Program-made: the position numbers and the translations under genes
The notes under the pieces: model-generated
What the model was told of the DNA's origin: nothing
What the model saw: the letters and a program-made list of their open reading frames with translations, nothing else
Databases searched by the model: none
NCBI GenBank assembly: GCA_030062745.1
Contig: CP099843.1
Span: 22,108,583 to 22,172,582, forward strand
Direction of reading: 5' to 3'
Length of the DNA stretch: 64,000 bases
DNA from: Capitulum mitella
Lineage: Eukaryota; Arthropoda; Thecostraca; Pollicipedomorpha; Pollicipedidae
In this document: positions 12,561 through 29,900 of the stretch, piece after piece
Position numbering within the stretch: position 1 is the first letter of the stretch
How the letters are laid out: each line of letters starts with the position of its first letter

Positions 12561-14384
12561 GGGCTCATGCTGTCATGTAAGGGGAAATGCCCTGGGAAAC
12601 CTTCGACAGCATGGGTTTCTAGTGATGTGTAAATGCTTCGTTGCTTTACGGATCCATTTCAGAGGTTCACAGATTAACTTGCAAATTTCGTCAATTTCTT
12701 TTCCAACGGCAAACATGAGCGAAGTTTGAAAATGGAAACATTTTGGCAGTACGAAACCGCAAATCATGCAAACTTGTTCAAAGTAAGGCAAACAAGTAAA
12801 AGTGCCATTCTTTTTCAGGAAAACACTAAGTAAATGGTGATCTTATTACTTCATTCCATTCGTTAATGTCTTAATGGCCCTTCAGGTTTCACGGATTTTA
12901 TTTGTACACGTTATTACAGATTGCAACTTGTTTCGTAGAAACACTCTTCCTTGCCATGACCCCATGTCATGTGGAGAGTCGCCCTTGATGTGTGGGAAGT
13001 CCCGGCGATCAAAGTTTGGTGTCTCGGTGTTCTCTATGTCCCCCATCCATCCAATAACACTTGTGCCCGGAGTACTGTAGTATCCCGTGTTCCTTAACTG
13101 CATCCTCTGATTGTTCTGTATTTCCTGCACGAGGGCAGTGCGCTGTTTGTTTTGCTTTCCCCGCCTTGTTTTGTATGACTTTTCTGTCAATCCTCAAACT
13201 CGTTGGATTGTTTCTGTCCTCTGCCGTGCTATCTGCGAGCGGATATTCACTTACGTTACCCACGAAGTCTTTCCTGATTGTATTAGGTTGCCGCGCTAAG
13301 AAAAAAATACAGCGTTCTTGGATTTGAGACTACCAACAATGCAGAAGGGGTGCGACGCATGTTCTTTCTTTGGTCTTAAACACTGCATAGCTTTACGGCA
13401 CGGCAAGGACATGATTCTCAAGAAATTTGTGTTCTCTCTCCTGGGTTCCTTTACATCGCATTTGTTTGCATATCGGGATAAGTGAGGTCCGCGTGCTGCT
13501 CTAGCTCTCCGTGTTCCGGATGTCCGCCTCATCTGTCGACGCACCACTTCATCACAAACATCATGGCGTCTCTGCGTTCTGCTCAACTCTGCCATTAGCG
13601 GAGCCGCAGAGCAAGGCCACCTCCCGGGTCAGACACTCTAAACCATCAAACAGTTCCTAGGGCCTGATCGTCAATTAATGGTAATGGCCTCCCAACGCAA
13701 CGGTAAAGGCTTTTCGCTGTGGTCAGTGCCTGAACTGTGCGCAAACACGCCAATACAGCTTAGCGATTGTGCCGAGATTGATTGTGCCACAAGGCATAGC
13801 ACCAAGATACGGCCCCTCGGCTTGCCGTCTAAACGTGCCAGCTCAAAACGGGAACATACGCTGTTGTGCCTGCATGACTCACCGAGCGCTGGCTTTGTAT
13901 ATGCGTTATTATTATTAACTCGACCTCAGTGAATGATTACAAGATGATGAGTGTTATCTAAACTTTCACTTGCTGAACGTATTTACCGTTTTCACGACGG
14001 TCAAGCGAAAAGTCCGACAGACAAATGCTTCGTCATGAGAAATCGTGGAGACTATGGAGGGAAGTAAGCACGCTGTTGGATTTAGCACTTCGTATTCTGT
14101 AACGTGATTATCTTTTAATCGTTCGTCGTCTCGTACCTCTCCATCAGGCTTTTCCAAACAGTCCGCATCGCTGGTCCGTCAAGGCGAAAAAGTGTGTTTC
14201 GCTTGGTAATGACAGGCATTCCAGCCACGCCAATGGCCAATCTGATACCCGCTAGCACAGTCAACTACACACATGAATGGCAGTTAACGCTTCAAGGTGA
14301 TTTCCTCTTGTTATACCTCAAATTTCCAGCAACGTTGGTCCTGATACATCGAACACACCGAGGGCTCTTACGCGTGTTTCCAGA
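12561..14384. other. No recognisable feature
   Basis: Sequence of mixed composition with short frames only. No repeat or gene is supported. Confidence 0.5.
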
Positions 14385-14388
14385 TTAA

Positions 14389-15600
14389 CCCTATTCCCGG
14401 CAGGGGGGGGGGGCGGAATCTGCCCCCCCTCAGGTTTTTTGCTTGCCGATTCCAGGCTTTTTAACGCAGCTTCACGAAACTTGGTGACTTTTCTTAGCTA
14501 TTCTTTCTACGTGCTGTGACAAAATTTCAAAATTCTACTTTGCTCAGGGGCGGAGTCAGGCAACGTTTTTGGGAGGCACCTCATGCCATTTTTGGCCATG
14601 TTAAAGGTAAAAGGAAAATGTCTGCCAAAAACAGAGTTCTAAGATAGAACTTAAAACTTTATATGGATGTATAGCTAAATAGTTGGGCCATGTGCAGATA
14701 AAATTTTGTTCACCTGAGGTCATTTTACAAGGTCAGGTCAAGGTCAAAAGTCAAAATTCGTTTTTTGGGAATAATTTCGGCGCCGTTTTTTCAAATGCCA
14801 AACCCGGAAAATATATGACGTAGAAGGGTACCTTCTGCTTGTGTACCAAGTTTCAGCTTGATATCAGGTCGGGTCACGGAGATATGACCTAAAATGTCAG
14901 TGCGCGTACCCTATATCGCAATAGCCATAAAATGAAATTTTTGAAATAGAGTGAATTCAAACGATTGAAAACGTTTAAAGATAATATTAAATGCATAGGA
15001 GATCATTCCAAGCGACCCCAAGGTCACTGGAGGTCATTTAAGGTCAAAGATCACAAGCTGATCTGAGAAACGTGTGACCATGACAGTTCCCCCTTTTTCA
15101 TGTCCCTGGCACCGCCCATGCTAACATTATACAAACATTGCAATGCGATTTGTACTTCTTTAGTATAACATGACTAGCAGAAGCCAAAAAGGGTGTTTGC
15201 CTCTTTTGTTCATCCAGTTGTTAAAAAACTAATCCTCCTATTTTCAAAACCCTGTGAACGCCCATGAATTTTCTCAAAATTTCAGATTTGTGGACCCATG
15301 GCAAAAGCCCTATCCATAATCTCTCGATTCATTCCAGTTTCATCGAAATCGGTGGATAAACAACGGAGTTATAAGAAGTCCAAAAGTATCCCCCATTTTG
15401 ACATTTTTGCCCCCCTGTATCCACAAGTCTCAAAATTTTGAAAGTTTCGTTTTATAAAAAATGTAGTTCACGTCACGGCAAATCGATTGCCGTTTGTTGC
15501 GATGAAATCGGACAAGTAGTTCTCGAGATCTCAGGGGGGGCCGAATCCGCCCCCCCCCTGCCGGGAATCGGCCATACCGTCTAGCCCTCCGGGAATAGGG
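14389..15600. mobile_element. piggyBac-like non-autonomous transposon
   Basis: The 1212-bp element has perfect 12-bp terminal inverted repeats, CCCTATTCCCGG at 14389-14400 and its inverse at 15589-15600. It is flanked on both sides by the tetranucleotide TTAA (14385-14388 and 15601-15604), the piggyBac target duplication. Inside each end is a G-run/C-run hairpin (around 14401-14432 and 15530-15560). The interior is AT-rich and has no transposase frame. A diverged relative starts at 18969. Confidence 0.85.
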
Positions 15601-15921
15601 TTAAGCAGTTATATCCGGGATTCTACTGAACGCCGGAACCATTCGTAAAAATAACGCTAAGTTGGCGTCATTCAGTACCATTCATTACTCATAAACAAGC
15701 CAAGCCATAAGGAATGTTTCTACAGAAAATTATGACCTAATTTCATTGACAAAATCTGATCACCAAAGTAAATGAGAATGCAAGTTACGAAATGGGCTAC
15801 CCGCCAGCCCATCGGGATCTTTAGCCGATTTCGCAGTTGTGAAAACTGTCATCATTTCAGTCCAGTTTCGTCAACGCATCATACGCACTATATTTTGCGT
15901 AGATCATCATGATTGCTCACG

Positions 15922-16230
15922 AATGTTCCGAAATCCTTGGTATACAACGGAAGTTTGTTTGATACGATTCCTTGCCTGTACGAGGACCATCAAATCGTTT
16001 TTTTTCTTCTTCTTCCTCTTCCTTCCTTCTTCATCCTTCAGATCTTCAGATTCATCAGATCTTCCTTTTTTAATATGTCACGATATCTAGCATAATGAAT
16101 AGTACGAATGTCCCGAAATCCTTAGTATACAACGGACGTTTGTTTAATACGATTCCTTGCCTGTACGAGGACCATCAAATCGCCAATTCCCATCTTTCTT
16201 TCTTAATATGTCACGACATCTAGCATAACG
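15922..16230. repeat. Two-copy tandem duplication, about 184-bp period
   Basis: A block beginning CGAATGTTCCGAAATCCTTG at 15922 recurs at 16106 as CGAATGTCCCGAAATCCTTA. The same order follows in both copies through a shared stretch containing TAATATGTCACGA and TCTAGCATAA. The first copy carries an extra TTC/TTCC-rich expansion at about 15998-16065. Confidence 0.75.
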
Positions 16231-16884
16231 AAAATGTAGCCATTTTAATACAACCGATGCACGATGTATTGCAATGACAGCTACATACCCAGTCAATAGA
16301 TGCGCGATGAAAGTGGGGTCTAAAAGCTTGCCTGAGAATATCGAGTTTCGCACGGAAAAGGAAGCATGTTTAACAAATTTATATCTCGAAATGAAATGCG
16401 AACTGCTGTAGCACTCGAAATCAACTGCTTGAAATGTAGCAGTGAGCTCTTCTTGTACCGAGTCCTAAAAAACACCTCAGGAATGACAAATGGGTTTGGT
16501 GACAGAGCGATTGGACACTTCATTCGTACGTAATGACTTTCACCCACATATATGACATCCAATCACAGCAAAGTAGGATCAGCGGCCCAAAGTCCGACCA
16601 TCGCGATATATGCAAAAAATAAACAACCTTGCTATAAAAAATGAACGCAGTTAGCGCATTTTGGGGGATAGTGTTCAAGTTATATTATGGTGTACAAGTT
16701 ATATTATACAGCAAAACAGTGCAATTACCATCGATGACATGACCCTCCCAGTTCCCTAATGGCGCCAAAATGCAGTCACATCACAGCAGTCCCTGCCCAT
16801 CACGGCGGGCGGCTCCAGTGGGGGGCACCACCTACCCGCGGCCACCAGCGCGCCGCGGCCGGCCTGCCGCATCGCCGGCGGCGG

Positions 16885-21272
<4,388 letters not shown>

Positions 21273-21909
21273 GGCTTGATGCTTTGATGGCCAGCATACA
21301 AACTGAAAAAAAACAAACATGTCAGATGGTAACTGTCTAACCAAAGGTGAACAAGAGCCTTATGAACTTAAAAGCTTGAAAGGTAGCTTCAATGAGCTGG
21401 CAGCTTTTTAACGTTTACTTGGGTACTCAATTCTTTTATGAAAGCAAAATTTGATCTTTTTTTACTTAAGTGTTTAAGTGTTGCACAAGATTACTGTTAC
21501 TGATTTGTCAGTGCCATTGTTGTTTATACTATTCTGGTGTTTTTATGTGATCAGTTCCTAGAAGGTCAAATAAGCTCATGATAAAATACTTTTACGACGT
21601 TTTCATACTCCAAAGTACTATGAAGGTCACCAGTGAACCAATCAAAACGAATCCTTGACAACCATTTGCAAAAAATCGTCCCTGAGCCGCTTAAGTACTC
21701 ACTTTGACCGTAATTACGGCTGCCAGAGTAAAGTGACAATTTACTTTCCCAGCTTGCTGTTCCTACACCACCTTGATGTTATTCGACATGCACATTTCTC
21801 ACTGGTATCAAGAAAAATGAAACATCGTCACCACCGAGCTGCGAATGCCTCAAATCAACATCTTATTTCTACTACGTGCTGTATGTACACAGAAAACCCT
21901 TCGTACGTC

Positions 21910-21981
21910 GGCTCGTTGGTCTAGGGGTATGATTCTCGCTTCGGGTGCGAGAGGTCCCGGGTTCAAATCCCGGACGAGCCC
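21910..21981 (+). tRNA. tRNA-Pro (anticodon CGG)
   Basis: The 72-nt cloverleaf folds fully. The acceptor stem is GGCTCGT/ACGAGCC with discriminator C. The anticodon stem is CTCGC/GCGAG around loop TTCGGGT, giving anticodon CGG. The T stem is CCGGG/CCCGG with loop TTCAAAT. No CCA is encoded and there is no intron; a T4 run at about 21985-21988 serves as the RNA polymerase III terminator. It lies about 640 bp upstream of PEX10 and points the other way. Confidence 0.97.
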
Positions 21982-22160
21982 GCGCTTTTGATGGGGACAT
22001 AATGAATGGAAATTTCGATAATGACAGTAAACGTGACAAAGCACAGTTTGAGGTCTTTGCCTTTAAGATATTATGAACATATAAAGATTGTTTTATTCTT
22101 TAATTTCCGTTACAGATACCTTGAAATACTCTTCCTTTATCAACGATCTCCATGGTAACC

Positions 22161-22784
22161 GGACCAAGGCTCGTAAGTCAAGGGTTCGTATGGGGAAAGG
22201 TTCTTGATTGTATGCCTGAGGTTCATGTGGTAAAATATTCTTATGGTAAAAACGTTCCTGTCGGAAAAACCTCGCATTGGAAAAGGTCCATAAAACAAAA
22301 AGTTCGTACTGCAAAGGGTTCGCATGGGAAAAGTTCGTAGGAAAGAGGTTCGTAACCAAAGTTTCGTACACATAATGCTCGTATCAAACAAGGTTCGTAT
22401 CAGATAAGGTGTGTGTCGGTCAAGGTTCGTTCCGGGTTTGCGCCGAAGGGCGCGGTCCAAAAAAAGTTAGGTAAGGCTATGTTATTATTTTAGATCCCTT
22501 CCTTTTCCGATTCGAACCTTAAGTTTAGGAAACTTTGTTTACGAATCTTTTGCTTGCGAACCTTTTCCCTTACGAGCCTTTTTCGTGCGAACCTCCATGC
22601 CGACCTTTTGCAGTGCGAACCTTTGCAATTGCGAGCCCTTTCCGATACGAACATTTCCCGATACGAATCCTTTACCAAACGAACCTTTTACGATGCGAAC
22701 AGTTTACCATATGTATGTTATGTATACGAACCTCTGGCTTCGAGCCTTTTCCCATACGAACCCTTGACTTATGAACATTGGTCC
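22161..22784. mobile_element. Foldback-type element with repeat-built arms
   Basis: The left arm (about 22161-22470) consists of short plus-oriented units resembling AAGGTTCGTATGGGAAA. The right arm (about 22510-22784) consists of the inverse units (CCTTTTCCCATACGAACC). The outermost parts pair over GGACCAA and AAGTCAAGGGTTCGTATGGG. Long inverted arms made of short subrepeats around a small centre are the hallmark of foldback elements. I see no target duplication and no coding sequence. Confidence 0.75.
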
Positions 22785-22829
22785 TAGACCCGATCTTGAT
22801 ACCCAGGGAAATGTCTGAGAACTACTCAC

Positions 22830-23002
22830 CACCGGTGACGCAAGAGAGGAGCCGCCCCCCCTCCCCGCCCCCCTTTCCTTAGGCCCACATGTTTTGGTGA
22901 AACCTATTGCACATTGTCTTCCCAGCAGGCGATTTTCGTATGATTTTAGTTCTCACTGAGCTCCACCCACCCCCTCTTAGGAAAATCCTGGCTGTGTGCC
23001 TG
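22830..23002. mobile_element. hAT-like MITE (CGCAGCC family), copy 1
   Basis: The 173-bp element is flanked by a perfect 8-bp duplication CTACTCAC (22822-22829 and 23003-23010). The interior matches copies at 30527 and 53068 (GGGCGATTTTCGTATGAT-like core, CACATTGTCTTCCCA). The left end is degraded. Confidence 0.85.
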
Positions 23003-23010
23003 CTACTCAC

Positions 23011-26000
23011 TCAGTGCCTAGGCTGTGTCGAAACTTGTAACATTTTTTGGTAACATTAAATAAAAAGCAACAAATTCTGTTCTTATGGTGGCTGTTGTAG
23101 TTCTTATCTATGAATTAAGATTGCCAGTCGAAAGATCAAACCATGATAATGTGAGACAAATCTCAACGTAACTTTTCACTTGCAGAGATCTAGAAGCTGT
23201 ACGCTTTAAATTGCCAGTGAGCAAAAAAGTAAATGGATAAAATAAAGAATGTGGAAAACCCTAGATAGTTTTGAAATTCAGACGGAGTGAGCGATCAAAG
23301 AAAGTAAACGCAGTAATTCAACTAAAGGAAATCAAGTTTTGAATGCTTCCTTCCTTGGCGGTTTGACTATAATCCACACATAACTCGTGAATTAAACGTC
23401 ATTTATCAACAGTCTCTTGTGCCCAGTGCCCAGGGAAATGGATCACAACTGCTCATTTGATTAGACTTGGCTCATGCCTACAATGCTTTTTTAAACCAGT
23501 AAAACACACACTTGTGTGGAAATTTTAATCGTTTCGAAGGACCTTGCCGGAAATTACGTGACAAACTTCCTGACGCGACTGTCTTACAAGAAAACGAATA
23601 CTGTACGTGTTTTAATGAATTGGTAACTGCATTTCTCTGAGGGTCCAGTGTGATTTTCTCCCTTCACGTTACAAAATCATAGCCAGCTGGTTTTATGCGG
23701 AAGTCTTTCGTGAAGCGGTATGGTTGATAAAGGCCTTCTGAGTGCATATGAAATATCATCTTGGAAAAGCTAAATGGCCGCTGTTCCTCAAACTCTGTAC
23801 AAGCACTGTGCAGCGAAGAATCGTTGGACTCCGTCCTCGACATTCGCACCGCGGCTCTTGACAGTCTGAAGGTTGCCGCAGACGGTCGATCAACCCGGCC
23901 AGAAGTGGTGAGCACGGTCATTCTTCACGTACGCGCGCCGCGTCACTGGACTTCATCCCTGTCCTTTCGGCCGCTGCAAATGAGAACACCGGTGACCAAG
24001 AGGGTGCAGAATCAAACGCTGAACGGCCACATCGGGCTGTTCAAAGCTCTTCGGAGCGCTACCGTTCAGCATCTCATCTGATCAGTGGTCCCGCTTCGTC
24101 AGTTTCTTCAGCATGACGATCACCAAGGCACAGGATATCAGCATCAGTGAGCTAACCGTACGGTGCAGGAGACACTCACCTTGACGAACAGACGACTAGT
24201 TAAGGGAGTGGGATGGGAAGCCACTCGGCCAACCCAGCGGATCATTTCACCCGCTATATCCAGAAGCGATCGACCACTTGTCTGCCCCCCTTGAAGACCG
24301 ACGCATCGGCACCAGCGATGAGAGACAGGTGGCCGAGGCTGATAAGGCCTCCCTAGAAGCGGACCGGGCGTGCGTTGTAGCGGCCGCCCAGTTCCATGTC
24401 GTAGATCACGGCCACCTTGGACTACACTGCCAGAGGACGACTGAAATTGTGAAGGCCTCACGCTGCAAACTCTAAGCGATGTCATCAGCGTCCTTCGCCG
24501 GCCACATTTACCGCAGCCTCTTCCAGAACGCGTTGTCCTCCTCGGTCCACGGGCGACTGCAGCTGCTGCCGCGTGCATTGCAGAGAGGTCGTTCAGTCAT
24601 CTCCGCCGGCTTCGCAGCGCGACACGTGCTAGACTTCATTACGCCACAGTGGGCTCCGTGTACCCTGAGACCCCACACTCACTGAACCTTGCCGACCTGG
24701 TACGTGAGTCCGCCGCTCTGAAGCTGCAACATGCTAACGTGCCTGGTAGGATGTAAGTCAGCTGCGCACCTCAGCCGTCTCCGTCAGAGCCAGGCCGGTA
24801 GGCCGGCGGCCGGCCGGCAATCCTGTGTGGTTGGTCGCCTCACGGCACCTCTTGCTCAGTAGCACTAATCATATGGCATGGAGTGATTATTCGTTCCATG
24901 AAAATGGCAATGCATGCGTTTTATATGTGAAACCACGACTTTACATATATGACGATAAAATTGGTTTGGCTATTCTAGTGTCGCAGAATCTTTAGGATGC
25001 GTGTGTGGCTACAGTTATACGGTATACAGGGACGTGGTGATGATTCCAGATTCTCGACGAGCTTGGAAGCCAACTGTGGGTGTAAACCGGAAAACGGTCC
25101 AGATTTCATGGCCACACAACGTACAGTCCGGTCTCATGGTGGCATACGCAGTCCGAGCTGTTGAGTAGTCCTAGCTCTGGCCCTCTAGTAACCTTGTATG
25201 CTTGCTCCATACCTAGTATTAGAGCTTCCCGAAATGGAGCCGGAGAGGTGGCAAGCTGAACGAAAAATTGTGGTAATAAAACAAAAATGACGAAATAAAC
25301 TTCTAAGCCGTGAGAAAACATAGCCTAAATAATTTCCTCCAATGGCACCATCCTCCCTGCTAAGGCGCTTACAGACAGACATTCTGTATATTCCATACGT
25401 TACGGTCTAGCTATCCAGATTATTTAATGTGAAGATGAACTGTTCTTCATCGAAACTGTAATCCCGCTCGGTGCCGATCTAAATTACGACGTATTTACTT
25501 TGAAAAAACGTGAATTTTGGGCAGTAACGGCTGGAGAAGAAGGAAGGTGAGAGCCTCTGCTAACCTCCTGTGATATACACCGCGCATCCGATGCACTGAA
25601 TTCGAGGTCATCGAGCACCCCCAGTAATGTTTGGAAAATTACACCCCTGAATGCGGTACATGGGCTTAGGAGCCCATATGACAGGTAGCTCCCATAATCT
25701 CTGGCTGACCCCACGCGCTTATTTTCGTCAGCGCGCACGGCGTAAGAGACCAGTAAAAGAATACATGAACTTGGCTGGCCCCAACTTGAAGCAGCGCTTT
25801 GGCCTCTACTGAACTGCCACCTTTACCAGACCTGGGCGAACGGAGCGCTACCTTACGGGACGTTTTCTCATGGAGTCGAGAACGAAGTGGTCGGCATTAC
25901 TTTCTACGGTGAAAGTGCTCTTCGGCTGCGGATGGGGGAGGGGGATAACCGATAATCAGTAGCGAATTTATGTTTTTGGGATGAAGCCAGGACAAACATT

Positions 26001-26864
26001 TTCTGGGTCCTAACTTTTTATGCAGAAATAAGGGTACAAAAGTTCGATCTTTTTCAACTTATTGGTCTTCTACCCTTTATTTTCGCCGTAGTTGATATGC
26101 GGTCCAAGAAAGGTCTCAGCTGGATAAAGGAATCTAGAGCCTGTCAGCACTTGGCTCCATGAAGCCAATGAATGAAAGACTCAATGCTTCATGCATGGAA
26201 CATCCAAGGATTAATCATCCTTGGCTCTTCCAGCAATTTTTCCAGGTTGTTTCCCTCACCAAAAACAATTAAATTATCTGTGCCTTTTCCTTAATACAAT
26301 TTCCTAGTCAAGACCTAATGACATATGAGTCCTACGAAGCGCCTTTTGTTGCGATCTGGATACGCCCTGGATACGATCCTCGTTCGCAAAGATAGCTTTA
26401 TCAGTTTCTCCGCGTTTGCACCAAAATCATGCTCCCCGAGATGAAAAACTTTCCACACCAAGGTAGCACTTGCAATAGCACGAACCCAGTGCCGCACATG
26501 AATGACGAGGATTGAGCCTGTGCTTTGTTTTTTCTGTCATTGCCAGTTCCAACGCGACTTTTAGAAGGGCTGTACAAATGGTACAGTGTTTTCATCACGA
26601 CATGGTCTGTTGCATCTGGTAAACTGTGCCTGATTTCTTATTGATATTCAGGTGAAGATGCTTTTAATCGCATCGTCCTGGTGAGAGCCCCGAAGTTTGA
26701 GGTATTTGACGTGTCCCCTCATAAGACAAGGTTCTCGCATGATGGCGTTAGAAAACTCTTCATGATTACCGTGTGATGTGAAAAAACAATGATATTTTGT
26801 GTTTTTAAACATTTATTGAGACCGTAGGATGAGTTCTTGGAGAGCCCGCTGGATGACGGTGTAC
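23011..26864. other. Mostly featureless; GC-elevated block 23650-24830 may be decayed genic sequence
   Basis: Between about 23650 and 24830 the GC content rises and short coding-like stretches appear on the minus strand, but they are broken by stops and lack a consistent splice plan. The remainder is AT-moderate and shows nothing I can support. Confidence 0.4.
24353..24421 (-). CDS. Candidate terminal exon fragment, unidentified
   Basis: After an acceptor-like GTGTAG, the minus strand reads SKVAVIYDMELGGRYNARP and on to a stop at 24353. Beyond the stop the same frame continues coding-like for about 30 residues (GGLISLGHLSLIAGADASVF). The residue pattern looks like real protein, but I cannot place it, and a neighbouring frame is also open. 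It could be a gene end, a decayed gene or chance. Confidence 0.2.
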   Translation of the reverse strand, partial: SKVAVIYDMELGGRYNARPVRF

Positions 26865-26984
26865 GGCCTTCTTGGAGATGTTTTTGGTATGTTGGCCTGT
26901 ATGCCGTACAGTGTGGCTTGTAGCTCTTAGAAGAGCCACAAACCACACTGTATGGCATTCAGGTCAACGATCACGAAGAAGACC
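26865..26984. repeat. Long near-perfect hairpin
   Basis: The arms 26892-26928 and 26931-26967 are inverse complements over 37 positions with five mismatches, separated by only 2 bp. Outer segments GGCCTTCTT (26865-26873) and AAGAAGACC (26976-26984) also pair apart from one base. There is no coding content. Confidence 0.85.
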
Positions 26985-29900
26985 TTACTGAGGCCATTTG
27001 AGGCTGCATCTATACGCTGCTCTGCGTTTTGTTACATTACAGATAATCGACATTAATTGACTTTAGGCGCGTGTAACACCGACATCTAAACGAAAATGGT
27101 GGACTCCGTATCCTGAAATTTTGGAAGCCCGACGATCGACCTAAAAGTTTAGCTGGAAGAGTCCGTCGTTTTCTTTTTAAATGCCGATGTGGCACGCGCT
27201 TTAAATGCTAAGTTCTCTCATTCATGGTTTCGTAAGACTTCTGGCGTGCCGTCGATCTTAGGGACGCTGATGAGGTTTTCCGCAATAATTTGGCGGAAAA
27301 ATACCTACAAGCATCATAAATGCGGTAAATGAAAAAAAACTACAGTCTGACGCCATCTGTTCATATGAAGCAATATGGGTCTTTGCTTACACTCATGGAA
27401 CTGCACTCGCTCGTGATGTCGTGCAGCAACTAACAGTAGGACAGGGATGATAAAGTTACAGGAAAAATCCTCGAGAAGGTCTGAATTCTCATAAATACTC
27501 CAAGGGAGTTTTAATGCAAAGGGAGGGATGAGGAATTAATTCTTATACCAGGAGTCGATTCTTATGACTGCAAGCTACAACTTGGCTATCTCAGTTCGAA
27601 ACACGTGTTCAAGGCGGGACATTTCTTCCAAAGAGCAAGTCCATGCACGCCGTCTGAAGCATGCTGTTAGTGACCAAATGTAACGCCCACAGTACAGTTT
27701 TCCCGGCTACTGTCAGAGAGCTCCATGTCTATAGCGGAAAATTCCGCCAAGCTTTCGCTTGCGAGCAGACTTCGACGACATACACTCTTACCCATCTTAG
27801 CCAAAGAATACGCTCGTCAAAGAGAAAAGTACTCAGGATTGTCGGTGGGGGAAAAGTTCCTGGTGTCAACTTGCTACCTGTTAGCATTCTGGCAAAGCCA
27901 CCGGGCGACGAAGACCACCAGCCTTTTCATGACGTACGTTTTGGATGTAAGGCTTCGATGACGACGGCCACGGGACATGTTTTGGCTTTCTCATGGACAG
28001 TGGTTGGCAAGTGGCTGGCGATGTCTACCATGTACACAATCCATCTCAACGATGTTTCTTTAAACCCAGAAAAGAAAATCAGTTATATAAATACAGGAAC
28101 TGGAAACCACCAAGACGGTTCTCAATGAGCTCTCATTTAAGGGTCAAATAAAATTCATCCCCGTCTTCTCGTGAACTTCTCGGAAAAAAACCTGCTTACT
28201 CTGACAAATGATGATGATTGTTCCCAGCTAATTTTGATTGTACTGACGCTGATTGTACTCAGAACCCATTTTTCCGAAAAATGTCCGGAAGCGTCGAAAA
28301 AACGTAATTAATTAACGACTGTTTTTTGTATGCTTGCGCTGATATGACGCAACAGAAGCCTTCTGGAAAAGTCCATTTTCTTGCACCCGCTTGCATTGTC
28401 ACACAGCAGCTTAAAATAGGATACAGGTGTGTAGGATGTGAGGGAAAAATGTGAGAAATCGCTTTGAAACTCCATTTATGTTTTCAGAAGGTTTTCTTTT
28501 CTTTTCTTTCAAAACTCCAACGGGTTTTCAGACATAACTTATCCTGGAAATCGACTTCTCTGGTTCCGGGCTTCAACTTGGTTATCTCAGCTCAAAACAT
28601 GTGTTAAAGATGGAGCATTCTCTTTAATCTGAGCATTGATAACTGGTCAGAATATTAATGCCTCCCACGTATATGACGAAAAATAGCATGTTCAGTATTA
28701 GTCATATTGTCGCTGTAGGATAGCCATTAGATCTTAGTCAAATGTTGGCACAGCTATTGACCATTGGGGCGCCAATGTTTTCTTCGTTCTTGACTGAATC
28801 TAATTCGTTTGTTCCTAATAATGAACTCTTGTAAAACGCCAGTTCAAATTTGATTTTGAGCCTATCCTACCGTAGTGAGTTTACCATAGTGGAAGTTTTT
28901 CTTAGTTAGTAGGCGATGAATCTCTTGTCGAGCATGACTATGAAAAGGTACGCGAAGTTTAGTTGTTTCCTTTTCCCAATAAGACTAGGACCAGCGAATC
29001 AGTTCTCTCTGATTGATTCATAGTTTTGTACTTGTTGGTAACTTTTCCACGTGGCCTTCTAAAGTCCTCTTTCTGCCCTTCTGCGATGACGGGCCCTGTC
29101 GTAAACATACCTGGCGCGAAACACGCACATTGGTTCAGTGTTCACAAGAAGCCCTGTTTCGCATTAAACGGAAAAACTCACCTGCAGCCGGAAGGCACCA
29201 GCTGGTGATTCGGACGCACGGCAACGCCATAGGCCCATCATCTGGGACAAACTTCTGGAGGATTTCGGACGACAGGCTTAGGACCCGCACGAGTCCTGCT
29301 TGGTATGATACTTAGTCCCAATGCCGCTCACGTCAGACCCTCAGGTCAGATTTAGATGTCAGAAGGCGAGAAATATTACTTTATCGTTTCACACTGTTAA
29401 CCCTAGACAGCTAAAGACGATGGTAAAAAGCCTTGCCTGGTAGTGTGGAGTCTTCAAGAAACAAGTTACTCCGGAACATGCAGAATGAAGTTGGCAAGTC
29501 AGGACTCAGACCACGTGTCTAAGGTTTCACGCACCACACAGGTGTCCTGTACGCAGGAAAAACTGCCAGTCTGAGGCAAAAAGGGAATCGGGGCCCCAGC
29601 CTCCATTAATAGGACAAGCATCGCTCTACGGCATCTGCACACGCAAAACATCCCAGGTTGACGACAGTGGCACCGGCCCGAACAATAACATGCCCCATTT
29701 GTCGATATCATGCCGCCAAAGAGCGGAAAGCAGAGAAATGGGGGCCATCATTTCTCATTTCCCGTCCAGTTACAGATGGTGTTTTCGTATATGTTCTTCA
29801 AGCGAAAGGGCAGCACCATGTTTTCTCTAGGGCGTGCCCAGGGTTTCACAAAAATGGGGAGAATATACTGCATAGTGTTGCTTGGATAGTGCTACCGCAT

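Noticed and set aside
22161-22784. GGTTCGTA-rich sequence as tRNA-like T-arms or a tRNA-derived SINE
   Set aside because: The units lack A- and B-box spacing and a cloverleaf, and they reverse orientation midway, which fits a foldback element better.
27661-28128. A 155-codon plus-strand frame in AT-moderate DNA
   Set aside because: No recognisable motif, no promoter or splice context; within chance length for this window.
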